From assembly GCA_019242465.1 (NCBI GenBank), contig JAFAVL010000661.1:1-11426 (forward strand): a stretch of DNA of 11,426 nt, read 5' to 3'. Shown in pieces: positions 1-8,068 of this stretch; positions within the stretch are counted from its first letter, which is position 1, and each line of letters starts with the position of its first letter. This stretch comes from Chroococcidiopsidaceae cyanobacterium CP_BM_RX_35. GTDB taxonomy: Bacteria > Cyanobacteriota > Cyanobacteriia > Cyanobacteriales > Chroococcidiopsidaceae. The notes below the pieces were generated by a model. That model saw only the letters and a list, made by a program, of their open reading frames with translations, searched no databases and was not told where the DNA came from. Position numbers and translations under genes: made by a program.

Positions 1-1018
1 TGTCAATCGAGTCAAAGTTGCTCGTCTGGGAGGAAAAATTTTGGGACACAAACCTGTGTTCCCTGCTGCCGCATTGGCAGCGATTACCCAGGCGCTACAG
101 CAGTCAAACATCGTGCAAGCCAAAATTCTCGTGGTGGACGATGACCCGCAGCTGTTGAACCTACTGCAGACTTTACTCTTGCCTTGGGGATTCCAGCTCA
201 CCTTGCTGGATAACCCCCGGCAGTTTTGGAGCACGTTGGAACAATCTCACCCCGACTTACTGATTCTCGATTTGGAGATGCCTCAGTTTAGCGGCATTGA
301 CCTCTGCCGAGTCGTGAGAAATGACTCTCAGTGGAGTGAACTGCCTGTGCTGTTTCTATCTGCCTACAGTGATGCGGAGACTGTCAATCGGGTGTTTACA
401 GCGGGTGCAGATGACTATGTGAGTAAGCCAGTTGTGGGACCAGAATTGCTGGCTCGTATACTAAATCGACTGGAACGGACGCACAGCCGACAAAGACTGG
501 CGGAGACTGATATCTTAACTGGTATTGCCAATCGCCGTAAATCCATTTCGGAACTGACGCGGTTGTTGCATCTAGCTGAGCGTCAAAAACAATCTTTGTG
601 CTTAGTCATTTTAGATTTGGACCAGTTTAAACAGGTCAATGACCAGTACGGTCATGAGGCTGGCGACCAAGTGCTGCGGCGATTCGGAGGACTATTGAGC
701 CAGATTTTTCGGCGTGAAGATATCGTAGCTCGTTGGGGCGGCGAGGAATTTATTGTGGGTTTATATGGTGCAACTCAACAACAAAGTTGGGCTCGAATCA
801 TGCAGTTACAGGCAGCAGTGTATCAACAGGAGTTTACTAGCGCTCTTGGTCAGAAGTTTCGGGTAACTTTCAGCGGCGGGATAGCTGAGTTTCCAGCGAA
901 TGGCACAGATCTGCAAGCGCTTTATCGCAGTGCTGATGCTGCTCTTTACCAAGCCAAGGCAGAGGGGCGGAATCGGGTATTCAGTGCGGTTGCTGCTCTA
1001 AAAGATTTGCGTTTATGA
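1..1018 (+). CDS. Response regulator with GGDEF domain (diguanylate cyclase), 5' partial
   Basis: Probably makes the second messenger c-di-GMP in the cytoplasm when its receiver domain is phosphorylated. The frame is open to the left edge from base 2, so the true start lies outside the window; the TTG at 41 is only the first possible start inside it. Bases 2-100 read like the end of a first receiver domain (LGGKILGHKPV, with the usual Lys-Pro). A complete receiver follows: acidic triplet DDD at 137-145, phospho-acceptor Asp at 269-271 (LDLEMP), Ser at 359-361, and Lys-Pro at 425-430. The GGDEF domain runs from about 500 to the end and keeps DxLTGIxNRR, DLDQFKQVND, the active-site motif GGEEF (737-751) and the inhibitory I-site RxxD (710-721), five residues before GGEEF. 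Both catalysis and product feedback therefore look intact. The partner kinase is not in the window. The family call is firm; the signal sensed is unknown. Confidence 0.93.
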   Translation, partial: VNRVKVARLGGKILGHKPVFPAAALAAITQALQQSNIVQAKILVVDDDPQLLNLLQTLLLPWGFQLTLLDNPRQFWSTLEQSHPDLLILDLEMPQFSGIDLCRVVRNDSQWSELPVLFLSAYSDAETVNRVFTAGADDYVSKPVVGPELLARILNRLERTHSRQRLAETDILTGIANRRKSISELTRLLHLAERQKQSLCLVILDLDQFKQVNDQYGHEAGDQVLRRFGGLLSQIFRREDIVARWGGEEFIVGLYGATQQQSWARIMQLQAAVYQQEFTSALGQKFRVTFSGGIAEFPANGTDLQALYRSADAALYQAKAEGRNRVFSAVAALKDLRL

Positions 1019-1048
1019 TATTCCAAATTACGCTGAACAGTTTTACAA

Positions 1049-1114
1049 ATTAATTTCTAGTTTAGAAAACATTAACCTATTGTTAGTACTTCCTTAACCA
1101 TTAAACATCATTAT
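1049..1114 (+). promoter_or_regulatory. Pho-box-like array and possible promoter of the phosphoesterase gene
   Basis: Octamers start at 1049 (ATTAATTT), 1071 (ATTAACCT) and 1093 (CTTAACCA), with weaker copies at 1060 (GTTTAGAA) and 1082 (GTTAGTAC). All five are exactly 11 bp apart. Cyanobacterial Pho boxes, bound by the PhoB-type regulator SphR, are described as tandem PyTTAAPyPy(T/A) octamers with 3-bp spacers. The three strong copies match at 7, 7 and 8 of 8 positions; the weak ones match at about half. A possible -10 element (CATTAT, 1109-1114) lies 8 bases after the last octamer and about 40 bases before the start codon, as expected for an activator that replaces the -35. A 6-bp AT-rich inverted repeat (1054-1068) overlaps the upstream copies. 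The role in phosphate control is inferred from this pattern and the phosphoesterase downstream. Confidence 0.5.
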
Positions 1115-1155
1115 CTAGATCGTCATCGTCGTCAAAATTTGCGGCTAGAAAAATA

Positions 1156-4100
1156 ATGGTAACTTGCAAGAAGAAAGGAAGTTTGCTGAGCCTATTACTG
1201 GCAGCAGCCTTGGGTGTGAATGTGCCATCGGTCAGTGCCCGGACAACTAACCCTGTAGGTGACTTTAATGGCGGGTCATTGCTACCCACAGGTCAAATAA
1301 TTACGCCCACAGCAGCACCAGGCTCTACGTTTGAACGCCTTGCTACGGGCTTACGCTCTGATGGGACTGCTGACGCGGCTGAAGCAGTGACGACTGCCCT
1401 CAGTCCAGATGGCAAAACCCTGCTAGTCCTCACCAGCGGCTACAACGAAAATTTTAAAGACGAGACAACTGGGGCAAATATTACATACCCAGTGCTTGAC
1501 CCCACAACTGGGGCACCTAGTAGTGTCACAACTCCCAAAGCCGAGTGGGTATTTGTCTACGATGTCAGCACCGGAAAATTGGTTAAGAAGCAGCAGATTA
1601 ATATTCCCAACACCTACGATGGTATAGCTTGGGCACCAGATAGCAAGCGCTTCTATGTCTCTGCTGGGGGAGATGACCGTGTCTATGTTTACAGCCTCAA
1701 CGGTAATAGTCAGTTTGCGCCAGACGCCCCGTTCATCCTCCTGGGTCATAACTCGAACCAAACTGATCCTTTTCCTAAATACGATGGCAACATCTTGAAG
1801 GGTACTCCAGCAGCAGCTACTGTAGGGAGTAGTGCAATTGTAGCGGGAATTGCCGTGAGTAAAGACGGCAAGACCTTGGTGGCTGCTAACTTTGCAAACG
1901 ACTCAATATCAGTTGCCGATACTTCCACCCGCAAGGTGCTCAACGAAATTAAGTTCTTCGTACCAGGTGGTAAAGTTGCGACAGGGGAATATCCCTATTA
2001 TGTTGCGATTAAGAACACAGACAGTGGTGCGGCGGCAAAAGCTTATGTCAGTAGTCAACGGGACGATGAAGTGCTAGCTGTAGACCTTACTACCAATGCG
2101 ATCACCCGCATTCCTGTAAGCGTCCAGCCTAATAAGATATTGCTCTCACCTGATGAAAGCCGACTCTATGTGTCTAACGGTGACACTGACTCTGTATCTG
2201 TCATTGATACAAGTAGCGATAAAGTAGTTCAAACAATCTCCCTATCTCGACCTGAAGATAAATACAAAGGGGAAAATCCTAACTCCTTGGCGCTCAGTCC
2301 TAACGGGGAGAGACTTTACGTCACTCTAGGAGGCGAGAATTCTGTCGCTGTTGTCAATTTGAAGGCTGGTCGAGTAGTAGGACGTATCCCCACTGGCTGG
2401 TATCCCAACTCTGTGAGTGTCAGTCAAAACGGCAGGAAACTCTACGTTGTCAATGCCAAGAGTACTTCCGGTCCTAACCCCTCGAATAGCCTGACGACTC
2501 CTGCGGGGATGGCACGCAACACAAACTATAGAAACGACTACGACTGGGCTTTAGAAAAAGCTGGAATTGCTACGATTCCAGTTCCCAATAGCAGTACGCT
2601 TGCTGCTTTAACCACACGAGTAGACCAGAATGTGGGTTATGGCAACCGACTGCCCGACCCGATGATGACTTTCTTGCGTAGGAGGATTAAGCACGTCATC
2701 TACATCGTCAAAGAGAATCGCACCTACGACCAGGTACTTGGCGATTTACCTGTAGGCAACGGTGATCCCGCATTGACCTTATTCCCGCAAGCCATCTCAC
2801 CCAACCATCACCAGTTAGCTCTTAACTTCGTAACTTTGGATAACTTCTACGATAGTGGCGAGTCGAGCGGAGTGGGATGGAACTGGTCTACCCAAGCCCG
2901 AACAACTGACTTCACGGAGAAGCACCAATCAGTTGATTACGGTAATGGTGGTAATTGGACCACTTACGATTACGAGGGTACCAACCGCAATATCAATATT
3001 GGCGCAGCGCAAACACCACCACCTCCACCACCTGGGACTGCTAACTACCCGCAGATCAGTGTACGGGAAACTGGATTGATAGATCCTACTGGCAACTCCT
3101 CTATCCTGCCTGGCTCCAAAGACGTTAACGCTCCAGCTGGAGATAACGACCTTGAAGAGAATGCCGTCGGCGGTTATCTTTGGGATGTGGCATTGCGTGC
3201 AGGTAAGACTGTACGTAATTACGGCTTCTTCCTCGATTTAGACTACTACAGCACTAGCACTGGCACAACTGATCCAACGAAGGCTGACCCAAGTAACCAA
3301 CTGTTCATTCCCATCTCTCCCACCCCATTTGCCGATAATATCCTGCAAGCCCCACCTGATAAGCCAGTCTTGCAGGATAAGACAGATATTTATTTCCGGG
3401 GTTTCGACCAGAAAAACTCGGATGTCTACCTCTTTAACGAGTGGTTACGCGATATGCAACAGAATGGTCTGCCTGCCTTAACGTTGCTACGCTTTGCACA
3501 TGACCACTTTGGTAGCTTCAGCAATGCCATTCTCGGTCTTAATACCCCAGCGCTACAAATATCTGATAATGACTACGCCATTGGCAAGGTAGTGGAAACC
3601 ATCTCGCATTCCCCAGCGTGGAAAGACACAGCCATCTTTATCATTGAAGATGACTCTCAGAATGGTCCTGACCACGTTGATTCCCACCGTTCTATGGGCT
3701 ACATCATTTCAGCGTACACCAAGCGGGGCGTTGTTGTCAGCACTAACTACAACACTGTCAGTATGCTGCGGACAATGGAGGATTTGTTAGGAATTGGTTA
3801 CATCAGTACCACTGATGCCAATGCAGAGCCTATGTCGGACGTTTTTACCGAAACGCCCGACCTAACTCCTTACCAAGCCATAGTGCCTGGCGACTTGTGC
3901 GCTTTGCCTCAAGGTCCTAACCTTATACCTGCATGCAATGACCCCAGTGTGCAGAAAACAGCTGTTCTGCCTTCTTTGCACAACGGCAAGTGGTGGGCGG
4001 CAAAAACTAAGGGCTTTGACTTTGCAGTTGAAGATAAGCTCGATGTTGCAGAATTTAACCAGCTCCTTTGGGCGGGAATTAAGGGCAATAACGTCCCTTA

Positions 4101-4203
4101 TCCAAGGGTACGTAGCCGCGCTGACTTGCGGCAGAACCGCGCTCAGCTGCTCAAAAATTGGCAATTGAGGGCAAGCCGCATCTCGGCTGCAACTATCAAG
4201 TAG
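1156..4203 (+). CDS. Exported YncE-like beta-propeller / PF04185-type phosphoesterase fusion
   Basis: The 1015-residue protein has a Sec-type signal peptide: KKK at 5-7, a hydrophobic core at 9-23 and a likely cut after VSA (26-28). It is therefore periplasmic or secreted. Residues about 70-440 hold propeller repeats of the YncE/lactonase kind, with SPDG-like turns followed by LYV near 82, 158, 233, 330, 379 and 422 and V-D-T strands such as SVSVIDTSSDKVV. Residues about 508-900 match the phosphoesterase (acid phosphatase/phospholipase C-like) family: HVIYIVKENRTYD at 513-525 (E520, N521 and T523 are candidate metal and nucleophile residues), EDD at 831-833 and DHVDSHR at 839-845. The tail FNQLLWAGIKGNNVPYP is typical of these fusions. 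A run of six prolines (621-626) lies inside the catalytic domain. No other start codon exists between the in-frame stop at 1102 and ATG 1156, although no good ribosome site precedes it. The likely role is release of phosphate from organic esters; the substrate cannot be named. Confidence 0.88.
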   Translation: MVTCKKKGSLLSLLLAAALGVNVPSVSARTTNPVGDFNGGSLLPTGQIITPTAAPGSTFERLATGLRSDGTADAAEAVTTALSPDGKTLLVLTSGYNENFKDETTGANITYPVLDPTTGAPSSVTTPKAEWVFVYDVSTGKLVKKQQINIPNTYDGIAWAPDSKRFYVSAGGDDRVYVYSLNGNSQFAPDAPFILLGHNSNQTDPFPKYDGNILKGTPAAATVGSSAIVAGIAVSKDGKTLVAANFANDSISVADTSTRKVLNEIKFFVPGGKVATGEYPYYVAIKNTDSGAAAKAYVSSQRDDEVLAVDLTTNAITRIPVSVQPNKILLSPDESRLYVSNGDTDSVSVIDTSSDKVVQTISLSRPEDKYKGENPNSLALSPNGERLYVTLGGENSVAVVNLKAGRVVGRIPTGWYPNSVSVSQNGRKLYVVNAKSTSGPNPSNSLTTPAGMARNTNYRNDYDWALEKAGIATIPVPNSSTLAALTTRVDQNVGYGNRLPDPMMTFLRRRIKHVIYIVKENRTYDQVLGDLPVGNGDPALTLFPQAISPNHHQLALNFVTLDNFYDSGESSGVGWNWSTQARTTDFTEKHQSVDYGNGGNWTTYDYEGTNRNINIGAAQTPPPPPPGTANYPQISVRETGLIDPTGNSSILPGSKDVNAPAGDNDLEENAVGGYLWDVALRAGKTVRNYGFFLDLDYYSTSTGTTDPTKADPSNQLFIPISPTPFADNILQAPPDKPVLQDKTDIYFRGFDQKNSDVYLFNEWLRDMQQNGLPALTLLRFAHDHFGSFSNAILGLNTPALQISDNDYAIGKVVETISHSPAWKDTAIFIIEDDSQNGPDHVDSHRSMGYIISAYTKRGVVVSTNYNTVSMLRTMEDLLGIGYISTTDANAEPMSDVFTETPDLTPYQAIVPGDLCALPQGPNLIPACNDPSVQKTAVLPSLHNGKWWAAKTKGFDFAVEDKLDVAEFNQLLWAGIKGNNVPYPRVRSRADLRQNRAQLLKNWQLRASRISAATIK

Positions 4204-4229
4204 GTTAATACTGCTTACAACCTTTAAGG

Positions 4230-4268
4230 GAAGAGGTCAAGAAAAACGCTTGACCTCTTCATTTTTCT
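4230..4268 (+). terminator. Rho-independent terminator after the phosphoesterase gene
   Basis: A perfect 12-bp stem (GAAGAGGTCAAG at 4230-4241 and its complement at 4249-4260) encloses a 7-base A-rich loop and is followed by ATTTTTCT. It begins 27 bases after the stop codon. The right arm overlaps the stop codon of the convergent small gene by two bases. Read on the minus strand the T-run is poor, so it mainly serves the plus strand. Confidence 0.85.
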
Positions 4269-4606
4269 CTTTCCTCTAATGGTCTACTGTCTGAAGCGTA
4301 GCCACTCCGCGAATCAAGTCTAAAGCTTGGAACAGTACTGCTCGCATTTGAAATAGGACTAGCAGGAGAAGTTTGGCGACAAAGATTTTGCAAATCCATA
4401 ATTCTGCCGTCTGCTGTTTGCATGTAGCACAACGGTACATCAACACTAGAGTTTTGTAATTGTGGGGACTGAGGAACTGTGGCAGTCGGACTGCTAAAAG
4501 CCACCCTAGCCGCCAGTAAAGTCAGAATGACAGACAAGGTAGCAGAACCGTAAAAGCATCTCAACATACTGATGAACTCTGTAGATAAAGCTGGCGATGC
4601 TTGCAT
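4259..4606 (-). CDS. Small exported cysteine-containing protein, uncharacterised
   Basis: The 115-residue product is not recognised by name. An N-terminal hydrophobic stretch (residues about 20-37) after a short basic start suggests a signal peptide, or a membrane anchor, if translation starts at Met14 (4567). Starting there gives a classical short n-region, so Met14 is at least as likely as the ATG at 4606. The mature part is rich in Ser, Pro and Thr, except for a compact motif VPLCYMQTADGRIMDLQNLC (59-78). I recall similar C-[YF]-M-x-T-x-[DS]-G-R-x-x-[DN]-L-x-x-L-C motifs in small exported cyanobacterial proteins of unknown function; the two cysteines could pair. The last 17 residues (SRSGYASDSRPLEEREK) look low in complexity and may come from a degenerate interspersed repeat. 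The gene converges on the phosphoesterase gene and diverges from the membrane protein gene. No function can be given. Confidence 0.65.
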   Translation of the reverse strand: MQASPALSTEFISMLRCFYGSATLSVILTLLAARVAFSSPTATVPQSPQLQNSSVDVPLCYMQTADGRIMDLQNLCRQTSPASPISNASSTVPSFRLDSRSGYASDSRPLEEREK

Positions 4607-4614
4607 TAATTAGA

Positions 4615-4643
4615 AATATATAGATGAAACATGCCATGCGCAA
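4615..4643 (-). promoter_or_regulatory. Possible sigma-70-type promoter of the small exported protein
   Basis: On the minus strand TTGCGC (4638-4643) and TATATT (4615-4620) are separated by 17 bases. The -10 matches the consensus at 5 of 6 positions, the -35 at only 3 of 6. Transcription would start close to 4608, leaving almost no leader before ATG 4606, which favours translation from Met14 at 4567. Based only on consensus matching. Confidence 0.3.
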
Positions 4644-4729
4644 GCTGTTAACATTTCTGCAACGATTCTAGTTTTGGGCTCTATCCCCTACATGGATGGC
4701 AATTTGCCCTACCGCTACCTACCACTGCT

Positions 4730-6544
4730 ATGCTAATCCCACGTTTGCAAAGGTTTTTAACCGCCCCAATTGCCGAAACACCAGATCGCAGCCATAACCA
4801 CCGCACAATAACCGCAACTTTGCTGTTTTGGCTGAGTCTAAGCCTAACGTTTGCATCTATTTACGGCGTTATCGGACTCCAGAAAGCCTTCAGATCTGAG
4901 TACGTTGTGGCAAAGGATGCGCGGGAGTACGTGTTTTGGATGCAGCGGTTTATAGATCCAGGGCTATTGCCGCATGATTTGATTGCAGATTATTTTCAAT
5001 CCATTACCCCATCTGGATATGCCGCTATCTACCATCTCATGGCGAGTGTAGGCATCAATCCACTAGCTTTGAGCAAAATCTTGCCGATTGTGCTGGCACT
5101 GATTACTACTTGCTACTGTTTTGGCGTTTGCCTCCAGCTATTGCCTGTCCCAGCTGCCGGATTTATAGCCACCTTGCTGCTGAATCAAAGTCTCTGGTTT
5201 AGAGATGACTTGGTTTCTGCTACCCCTAGGGCTTTTGTTTATCCGTTGTTGTTGGCATTTTTCTACTATCTGTTGCGCCGCTCTGTGCTAGCTGTTGGCT
5301 TGGCGATCGCCCTACAAGGATTGTTGTATCCCCCATTGGTATTTATTTCAGTCGGAATCTTGTTTGTGCGGCTGTGGAACTGGCAGCTCTGGCCACCCCG
5401 TCTTGAACGGAATCGGTCTAATTATTTTTTGTGTGCATTGGGGCTGGGAATCGCCCTTCTGGTGATGTTACCTTATGCGACGTCAACGTCCGAATTTGGA
5501 CCACTGGTCAACGCGACGGAAGCTAGGAACATGCCAGAGTTTTGGCCAGGCGGACGGCACCCTTATTTTGATTCCAATCCTTGGAAGTTTTGGCTTGTTG
5601 GACAACATAGTGGTGTAATACCGCCGTTATTGCCTCCCCTGATCTGGATTGGGTTGTTGTTGCCCGTAATACTGCGAAATCCGTCCCGCTTCCCTTTGGT
5701 CAAACAGATCAAAAGTGCAGTTACAGTCTTACCTCAGATTGTGCTGGTATCCTTGGGACTGTTTTTTGCCGCCCATGCCCTGCTGCTAAAACTCTTTTTT
5801 CCCAGCCGATATACGTCGCATACTTTTCGAATTGTGATGGCTCTTGCCGCTGGGATAGTGCTGACTGTGATGCTAGATGCAGTTTTTTTGCAAGTAAGTA
5901 AACTGTTGATCAACGGCTGGTCACCGAACTTGAACCGGAGGCAACCTCCACTCCTGCAGGTGACTTCGTCGAGACGACTGTTCGTAGTTTTAGCGTCAAC
6001 AGCACTGATAGGGGCTGTACTCGTTCTTTATCCCAACTTTACCCCAGGCTTTCCCTTGACAAATTATCGAGTGTCTGGAGAGTCAGGTTTGTATGAGTTC
6101 TTGCACAAGCAACCCAAAGATATTCTCATTGCCACACTGTTAGATGAGGCAAATGACATCCCGACGTTTGCTCAACGGTCCATTTTAGTTGGCAAAGAAT
6201 ATGCACTTCCCTTCCATCTCGGTTACTATCGCCAAATTCGCCAAAGGGCAATAGATCTGATTCACGCTCAGTACAGTCAGAACTTAGCCGAGGCAGCAAG
6301 TGTGATTCAGAAGTATGGAATTGATTTCTGGCTATTAGACAAGTCAGCCTTCACGCCTGAGTATGTGACTAACAGCTGGTTCACACAGTATCACACAGCA
6401 ACTCACAAGGCGCTAAAGACCATTGAGGAAGGAACTGTCCCTGCCTTATCAAGGCTGACAGGGCGCTGTTCTGTTTTTGAGGATGCGACCCTGATTGTAC
6501 TTCAGGCAAAGTGTATTGAGAGCCGTGCTGTAGGAAGCAAATAA
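4730..6544 (+). CDS. Polytopic membrane protein resembling GT-C glycosyltransferases
   Basis: The 604-residue protein sits in the cytoplasmic membrane, with about 9-11 hydrophobic segments: near 28-50, 100-125, 140-155, 165-182, 187-212, 232-250, 293-315, 330-355, 365-390 and 415-434. A soluble domain of about 165 residues follows. The first large loop after helix 1 carries acidic residues in AKDAREYVFW (D63, E66) and a second acidic patch around PHDLIADYF. This layout, with acidic residues in loop 1 and a soluble C-terminal tail, is the one seen in GT-C enzymes that use polyprenyl-phosphate sugars. The C-terminal domain (LYEFLHKQPKDILIATL, then YGIDFWLLDKS) resembles the soluble tail of uncharacterised bacterial members. 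ATG 4730 is the only start codon after the stop at 4649; no ribosome site is seen. The gene stands alone, with a hairpin after it. The membrane topology is firm; glycosyl transfer is an inference from topology and not from a diagnostic motif. Confidence 0.75.
   Translation: MLIPRLQRFLTAPIAETPDRSHNHRTITATLLFWLSLSLTFASIYGVIGLQKAFRSEYVVAKDAREYVFWMQRFIDPGLLPHDLIADYFQSITPSGYAAIYHLMASVGINPLALSKILPIVLALITTCYCFGVCLQLLPVPAAGFIATLLLNQSLWFRDDLVSATPRAFVYPLLLAFFYYLLRRSVLAVGLAIALQGLLYPPLVFISVGILFVRLWNWQLWPPRLERNRSNYFLCALGLGIALLVMLPYATSTSEFGPLVNATEARNMPEFWPGGRHPYFDSNPWKFWLVGQHSGVIPPLLPPLIWIGLLLPVILRNPSRFPLVKQIKSAVTVLPQIVLVSLGLFFAAHALLLKLFFPSRYTSHTFRIVMALAAGIVLTVMLDAVFLQVSKLLINGWSPNLNRRQPPLLQVTSSRRLFVVLASTALIGAVLVLYPNFTPGFPLTNYRVSGESGLYEFLHKQPKDILIATLLDEANDIPTFAQRSILVGKEYALPFHLGYYRQIRQRAIDLIHAQYSQNLAEAASVIQKYGIDFWLLDKSAFTPEYVTNSWFTQYHTATHKALKTIEEGTVPALSRLTGRCSVFEDATLIVLQAKCIESRAVGSK
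5303..5310. repeat. HIP1 palindrome GCGATCGC
   Basis: Exact copy inside the membrane protein gene, and the leftmost of the four in the window. HIP1 is a short palindrome strongly enriched in many cyanobacterial genomes, so it supports the taxonomic reading. Confidence 0.85.
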
Positions 6545-6553
6545 GCAAGGGCA

Positions 6554-6586
6554 AAACATACCCGACAAGAAAAGTCGGGTATGTTT
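6554..6586 (+). terminator. Hairpin terminator after the membrane protein gene
   Basis: A perfect 13-bp inverted repeat (AAACATACCCGAC at 6554-6566, complement at 6574-6586) with a 7-base A-rich loop starts 9 bases after the stop codon. The only T-run on the plus strand is the TTT that closes the stem, so termination may be partial. It separates this gene from thrC. Confidence 0.7.
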
Positions 6587-6649
6587 GACGAGTGGTACAT
6601 AGCCCGTGTTAGCATCAGGCGATAGTTGATGGACACCAAGGGACCGATG

Positions 6650-7954
6650 ATGACTCAGGCGACAACAAACCAGACGCAAGCCACAGCCGCAACTTTTAGG
6701 GCACTTCGATGTAAAGAGTGCGGGACAGAATATGAACTCAAAGCCGCTCACGTTTGTGAATCATGCTTTGGACCACTAGAAGTAACCTATGACTATAGCG
6801 CCCTCAGCCGCAGCGTTACCCGCGAAACTATTGAGGCGGGTCCTCATTCAATTTGGCGCTACCGTCCTTTCTTGCCTGTTGCGACTGACACCCCAATTGA
6901 TGTGGGAACAGGCATGACACCTCTGGTTCGCTCACAGCGGCTGGCACGGCGCTTGGGTCTGAAACAGCTTTACATTAAAAACGATGCCGTCAATATGCCC
7001 ACCCTCAGCTTTAAGGACAGGGTGGTGTCGGTTGCCCTGACACGAGCACGGGAGTTAGGCTTTTCTACTGTGTCTTGCGCTAGCACCGGGAATTTAGCCA
7101 ATTCAACAGCCGCGATCGCTGCTCATGCTGGTTTAGACTGCTGCGTCTTCATCCCAGCAGATTTGGAAGCAGGTAAAGTTCTCGGTACCCTGGTTTACAG
7201 TCCTACAGTGATGGCAGTACATGGTAACTACGACCAAGTTAATCGGCTCTGCTGCGAAGTTGCTAACACCCACGGCTGGGGCTTCGTCAATATCAATTTA
7301 CGCCCCTATTATTCTGAAGGATCAAAAACCCTGGGCTATGAAGTGGTAGAACAACTAGGATGGCAGTTGCCCGACCACATCGTCGCTCCCCTAGCTTCTG
7401 GCTCTCTTTACACAAAAATCTATAAAGGCTTTCAAGAATTCATTCAAGTTGGGCTGGTGGCAGAGAAGCATGTCCGATTCAGCGGCGCTCAGGCAGAAGG
7501 TTGTTCTCCCATTGCCCAAGCCTACCGGGAAGGACGCGACTTTGTGAAGCCAGTCAAGCCCAGCACTGTTGCTAAATCTCTAGCGATTGGCAACCCTGCT
7601 GACGGTATTTATGCCCTTGAAATAGCGCGGAAAACTAACGGCAATATTGCATCAGTTACTGATGCTGAAATTATCGAAGGCATCAAGCTGCTAGCGGAAA
7701 CCGAAGGTATTTTCACTGAAACGGCTGGTGGCACTACAGTTGCTGTACTGAAAAAACTGGTAGAAGCAGGCAAAATTGATCAGGACGAAACTACCGTAGT
7801 CTATATTACTGGCAATGGTCTAAAAACTCAGGAAGCTGTACAGGGATATATCGGCGAACCGCTGACGATTGAGGCGAAGCTAGACAGTTTTGAACGGGCA
7901 CTGGAGCGATCGCGTACATTAGAGCGCCTCGACTGGCAGCAAGTTCTGGTCTAA
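6650..7954 (+). CDS. thrC: Threonine synthase
   Basis: Converts O-phospho-L-homoserine to L-threonine and phosphate with pyridoxal phosphate, the last step of threonine synthesis in the cytoplasm. From ATG 6650 the product has 434 residues. The N-terminus carries a zinc-ribbon-like pair, CKEC (21-24) and CESC (36-39), as in cyanobacterial threonine synthases. The PLP lysine is K122 in TLSFKDRVV, followed by the phosphate-binding region SCASTGNLANSTAA. GSLYTKIYKGFQE, AQAEGCSPI, IGNPADG and GIFTETAGGTT are further family signatures, and YITGNGLKT is close to the C-terminus. Upstream starts exist (TTG 6626, ATG 6629, ATG 6647). I chose 6650 because AAGGGA lies 6 bases before it and MTQAT is the start of the Nostoc-type protein as I recall it. 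A sulfur-carrier gene follows in the same direction. HIP1 copies occur at 7112 and 7906. Confidence 0.96.
   Translation: MTQATTNQTQATAATFRALRCKECGTEYELKAAHVCESCFGPLEVTYDYSALSRSVTRETIEAGPHSIWRYRPFLPVATDTPIDVGTGMTPLVRSQRLARRLGLKQLYIKNDAVNMPTLSFKDRVVSVALTRARELGFSTVSCASTGNLANSTAAIAAHAGLDCCVFIPADLEAGKVLGTLVYSPTVMAVHGNYDQVNRLCCEVANTHGWGFVNINLRPYYSEGSKTLGYEVVEQLGWQLPDHIVAPLASGSLYTKIYKGFQEFIQVGLVAEKHVRFSGAQAEGCSPIAQAYREGRDFVKPVKPSTVAKSLAIGNPADGIYALEIARKTNGNIASVTDAEIIEGIKLLAETEGIFTETAGGTTVAVLKKLVEAGKIDQDETTVVYITGNGLKTQEAVQGYIGEPLTIEAKLDSFERALERSRTLERLDWQQVLV
7112..7119. repeat. HIP1 palindrome GCGATCGC
   Basis: Exact copy inside thrC, encoding part of the TAAIAAHAG stretch. Confidence 0.85.
7906..7913. 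repeat. HIP1 palindrome GCGATCGC
   Basis: Exact copy near the 3' end of thrC, in the codons for ERSRT. Confidence 0.85.
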
Positions 7955-8068
7955 TTTTCGATTTCAGACTTTACGCGCACAGCTTAGAGCGACTTGGACT
8001 TTGGCTTAATGGCAAATCTAAGACTCTAGAATATCACCAAATATCCACATAACGTTTAAACCCTAATC

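Noticed and set aside
1101..1289. Minus-strand frame ending in an Asp-rich tail (NFDDDDDLDNDV)
   Set aside because: The acidic run comes from a short GTC/ATC trinucleotide stretch in the leader of the phosphoesterase gene; the rest is the antisense of its signal peptide region.
1423..1943. Two minus-strand open frames inside the phosphoesterase gene
   Set aside because: Antisense shadows of a well-supported long gene; no recognisable motif.
6449..6751. Minus-strand open frame spanning the end of the membrane gene and start of thrC
   Set aside because: It crosses the hairpin and two well-supported genes and has no family feature.
7983..8022. CTTAGA/TCTAAG inverted repeat between thrC and the sulfur-carrier gene as a terminator
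   Set aside because: Only six pairs with a 28-base loop and no T-run; too weak to call.
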